A stretch of DNA of 64,000 bases from Paraglaciecola sp. 20A4 (lineage in GTDB: Bacteria; Pseudomonadota; Gammaproteobacteria; Enterobacterales; Alteromonadaceae). This document shows positions 61,886-64,000 of the stretch, in pieces; the stretch's first letter is position 1, and each line of letters opens with the position of its first letter. The position numbers and the translations under genes were made by a program. Where the stretch lies: NCBI RefSeq assembly GCF_011378905.1, contig NZ_WTPY01000001.1, positions 62,001 to 126,000 on the forward strand. Direction: 5' to 3'. The notes below the pieces were generated by a model. The model did not search any database, was not told the origin of the DNA, and saw nothing but the letters and a program-made list of their open reading frames with translations.

Positions 61886-62713
61886 ATGAAAATACCCAAC
61901 GCAGCAGAATCAAATTTCCGCCAAAAATACCATTCGCTACTAAATAACCCCGAGATACTTGATTACGGCAATTACTTGAATTGTCAGCAATTGCTCAGTG
62001 CTCAGAAGCCATTAACTGAGTTGTGTAATGGTGATGAATTGCAGTTTCAAATTGTGCATCAAGTGGAAGAGTTGTGGATGAAGCTTATGATCTACACCTT
62101 GGTTGATGTACTGGAATATATGCAGCAAGAAAATACCTTGCGAGTAGTATCGTTAATGAGGCGCGTCTCGTTTATTCAACGCATGATGAGCCAACAACTC
62201 GATTTGCTAGAGACCATGTCACCTAAGGAGTATCAGCAAATTAGACTGCAACTCGGTAATGGTAGTGGTCAAGAGTCACCGGGTTTTCGCACGTTGTTAA
62301 AAATGCCACAAGATATTTGGCAGGTCTTTGAAGCACAGTATTTAGCAGGGCGTAATAAATCTATCGAGCAAGTTTACGATAGTCAGTATAGTCACGATGA
62401 TAGCTACATGTTGGCTGAGTGCCTGGCAGAATTTGACGAACAGCTACAAAAATTTCGCAGCTTACATCTATTTTTAATTCAGCGCTCTATTGGGCTTGAA
62501 GCCAAGTCATTAAAAGGGCGAGCGGTGACCATACTAGAAAACGGCGCTAAGCATCGTTTCTTTCCGCAATTGTGGAATATTCGTAGCCAAATGACCAATA
62601 CTTGGGGGCAAGTCTATGGTGAGGTGCGTGACTCTATTAGTGGCTCCAGTGATAATCTAAATGCTTCGTCAGGCTGCCCATTTCATCAAGCAGTGAGCCA
62701 AGAGGAACAGTAA
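61886..62713 (+). CDS. Tryptophan 2,3-dioxygenase superfamily heme protein, divergent
   Basis: A 275-residue cytoplasmic protein of the TDO superfamily. The distal-side signature is DELQFQIVHQVEELWMKL, with F54 and H58 in the places of Xanthomonas F51/H55. The candidate proximal heme ligand is H194 in RSLHLFLIQRSIG, aligned with FRHVxMVxRMIG. RFFPQLWNIR is the typical end region. However, the substrate loop that follows the proximal helix, normally FKxGTGGSxG, is replaced by LEAKSLKGRA, and the SGFQSxQYR segment reads SGQESPGFR. So heme binding looks intact but the tryptophan carboxylate-binding loop does not. It is 1 bp from the kynureninase-like gene. It may be a real TDO or act on another indole. 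Confidence 0.75.
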   Translation: MKIPNAAESNFRQKYHSLLNNPEILDYGNYLNCQQLLSAQKPLTELCNGDELQFQIVHQVEELWMKLMIYTLVDVLEYMQQENTLRVVSLMRRVSFIQRMMSQQLDLLETMSPKEYQQIRLQLGNGSGQESPGFRTLLKMPQDIWQVFEAQYLAGRNKSIEQVYDSQYSHDDSYMLAECLAEFDEQLQKFRSLHLFLIQRSIGLEAKSLKGRAVTILENGAKHRFFPQLWNIRSQMTNTWGQVYGEVRDSISGSSDNLNASSGCPFHQAVSQEEQ

Positions 62714-62714
62714 T

Positions 62715-63836
62715 ATGCATAACGAAGTGCCTCTTTTTTCTGTGCCCAAAGGTATGTATTTACTTAGTCACTCGGTAGGTTGTTTACCGATGCAAACCAG
62801 CAGTGTTGTAGCCAAGAGTTATTTTACGCCTTGGCAACAAAAAGGCGGAGACGCCTGGCCTGAGTGGTTGAGCATTATAGAGCAATTTTGCCACGAATTA
62901 GGGATGATTTTTAACGCTAACGAAGCCGATTTTTGCCCACAATTAAGTATTTCAAGCGCGCTAAGTCAGTATTTGCAGTCTCTAGGGCAACAGCCTAATA
63001 AATCAAAGCGAACGGTTTTGATGCATGCCACAGCATTTCCTTCTCTTGGTTTTGCAGTACAAGGGTTAGAAAAGTATGGCTTCACGCTTAAATTAATTGA
63101 TAAAGACATTGCTCCCAATGATTTAGACGCGTGGCAAGTGCACATGACCGACGATGTGGCAGTTGCTGTTATTACTCATGTGCATTCCAATAGTGGCGAA
63201 TTGTCGAAGATCGTTGAAATCAGTAAATTATGCCGCGCCAAAAAAGTCCGCGTTGTTGTTGATATTGCCCAGTCAGCTGGAATTATTCCGATTGATCTGC
63301 AAGATTGGCAAGCGGATGTGGTGGTAGGCTCATGTGTGAAGTGGTTATGTGGTGGACCAGGTGCTGGCTTTATATGGATTAACCCCGCTCACGTAGATGA
63401 ACTGTGGCCTAAGAATATTGGTTGGTTCTCACACGAAAATCCATTCGAGTTTGATATTGAACATTTTGCCTATGCAAAAGGGGCTAAACGTTTTTGGGGT
63501 GGTACCCCCAGTATTTTGCCCTACGCCAGCGCGGTGGTGGGGATTCAACAGATACGTAAAATAGGCGTATCAAACATCTACGCTCATAGTAAAAAATTGC
63601 AGAGCATTGTGCTCAATAGCACGGCGACCTATTTGACGAACACGATTAAACTTGAAGAATCGGGTGGCACACTTTGCTTAGCATTAAATAATAACCTACT
63701 TGATCGCCTAGCCAACGAATTAACACAGTCTAATGTTTATTTTGACCGTCGAGAAAATAGCATTAGATTATCGTGGCATATATACAATACAGAACAAGAA
63801 GCGCGCAAGGTCGCTAACATATTTCATTGTTTGTAA
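62715..63836 (+). CDS. Kynureninase-like PLP enzyme (class-V aminotransferase fold)
   Basis: A 373-residue fold-type I PLP protein. The Schiff-base lysine is K209 in GSCVKWLCGGPGAGF, the kynureninase-type S-x-x-K-x-x-x-GGPG context. VVDIAQSAGIIP and AVAVITHVHSNSGEL show the PLP-pyridine and substrate regions. The N-terminal motif is YLLSHSVGCLP where kynureninases have GNSLG, and the chain is about 40 residues shorter than typical KynU (about 415). With the TDO-like gene just upstream, a cut of a kynurenine-type side chain to anthranilate plus alanine is likely, but the differences leave the substrate open. No formamidase gene is adjacent. It ends 1 bp before a converging HAD gene. Confidence 0.8.
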   Translation: MHNEVPLFSVPKGMYLLSHSVGCLPMQTSSVVAKSYFTPWQQKGGDAWPEWLSIIEQFCHELGMIFNANEADFCPQLSISSALSQYLQSLGQQPNKSKRTVLMHATAFPSLGFAVQGLEKYGFTLKLIDKDIAPNDLDAWQVHMTDDVAVAVITHVHSNSGELSKIVEISKLCRAKKVRVVVDIAQSAGIIPIDLQDWQADVVVGSCVKWLCGGPGAGFIWINPAHVDELWPKNIGWFSHENPFEFDIEHFAYAKGAKRFWGGTPSILPYASAVVGIQQIRKIGVSNIYAHSKKLQSIVLNSTATYLTNTIKLEESGGTLCLALNNNLLDRLANELTQSNVYFDRRENSIRLSWHIYNTEQEARKVANIFHCL

Positions 63837-63837
63837 C

Positions 63838-64000
63838 TTAATCGAGCCTATTTGCCTCACTTGTTGCGAGGGGCTCGCGAACTGTACTGATAAGATCTTT
63901 TAATTGCGTAAAGTGATTAAATATCCAATCAGCCTCCCGTGCATAATCTGGTGCTTCGTTCGGTGCATATAGGCAAGCTAGCATACCGGCGTTTTTTGCA
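63838..64000 (-). CDS. HAD-family hydrolase (phosphoglycolate-phosphatase-like), 5' part outside window
   Basis: The minus strand is open from the right edge to a TAA at 63838-63840, encoding the last 53 residues of a protein. KNAGMLACLYAP, DYAREADWIFNHFTQL and the end LISTVREPL match the C-terminus of Gph/phosphatase-type haloacid dehalogenases (AKAAGM ... AD-x-x-x-x-x-x-L). The catalytic Asp motifs lie beyond the window, so substrate cannot be judged. The gene converges on the kynureninase-like gene with a 1-bp gap and no terminator between. Confidence 0.7.
   Translation of the reverse strand, partial: AKNAGMLACLYAPNEAPDYAREADWIFNHFTQLKDLISTVREPLATSEANRLD

Noticed and set aside
1-64000. 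CRISPR arrays, insertion sequences, integrases, phage genes, tRNA or rRNA genes
   Set aside because: No regularly spaced repeats, transposase or integrase motifs, or tRNA/rRNA-like sequences were recognised while reading both strands; short tRNA genes cannot be fully excluded without a covariance-model search.

Overview
The window looks like a chromosome segment of a marine gammaproteobacterium, most likely in Alteromonadales (Alteromonas/Paraglaciecola-like). That is an inference from gene content: a secreted GH16 agar/carrageenan-type hydrolase, two large TonB receptors, a FecI/FecR unit, an RND pump, GGDEF/EAL proteins and moderate G+C. No rRNA, tRNA, CRISPR array, insertion sequence or phage gene was seen.

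Left part (1-12.1 kb). A truncated acyl-CoA synthetase is followed by a decaying stretch: a GntR/HutC-like 5' remnant, a HutG 3' remnant, and a glycine-zipper stress gene with an in-frame stop and a frameshift. Next comes a probable sigma-54 regulon. It holds an outer-membrane channel gene with a good -24/-12 promoter, an AcoR-type sigma-54 activator, and a second -24/-12 promoter driving a Tat-exported GMC alcohol dehydrogenase, an AlkK-type acyl-CoA ligase and an aldehyde dehydrogenase. Together these would turn alcohols into acyl-CoA.

12-22.4 kb is mostly single genes: a GGDEF-EAL protein, HtpX, a YhiN/BaiN-type flavoprotein, a GH16 hydrolase, an orphan periplasmic binding protein, a YciA-like thioesterase, a beta-barrel protein, a small lipoprotein and a DUF1499 protein.

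22.7-32.4 kb is one leftward block: TonB receptor, a fusion of a TVP38/DedA-type membrane domain with a mercuric-reductase-like flavoprotein, DUF547, an ABC importer of the uncharacterised YnjB/YnjC/YnjD type, and a YnjF-like CDP-alcohol phosphatidyltransferase. It reads as a complete envelope-spanning uptake or lipid/redox system of unknown substrate.

32.7-44 kb: an MFS transporter, a PAS-GGDEF cyclase, then an ECF sigma / FecR / STN-TonB receptor / secreted amidohydrolase unit with strong RNA hairpins between genes.

44-52.4 kb: a 726-residue stand-alone tubulin/FtsZ-like GTPase, a PLP-dependent cysteine-synthase-family enzyme, and a 1123-residue winged-helix/nSTAND/TPR membrane regulator followed by a small unknown protein.

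52.7-64 kb: an RND efflux operon, an M28 peptidase, a DsrE-like protein, a small membrane protein with YggU, an ATP-grasp protein, then an Lrp-type regulator divergent from a divergent tryptophan-2,3-dioxygenase-superfamily gene and a kynureninase-like gene, with repeated GAACNNNGTTC palindromes between them. The 3' end of a HAD phosphatase gene closes the window.

The strongest candidates for undescribed biology are the YnjBCDF/DUF547/flavoprotein-fusion/TonB block, the tubulin-like GTPase, the divergent TDO/kynureninase-like pair with its operator array, and the nSTAND regulator.
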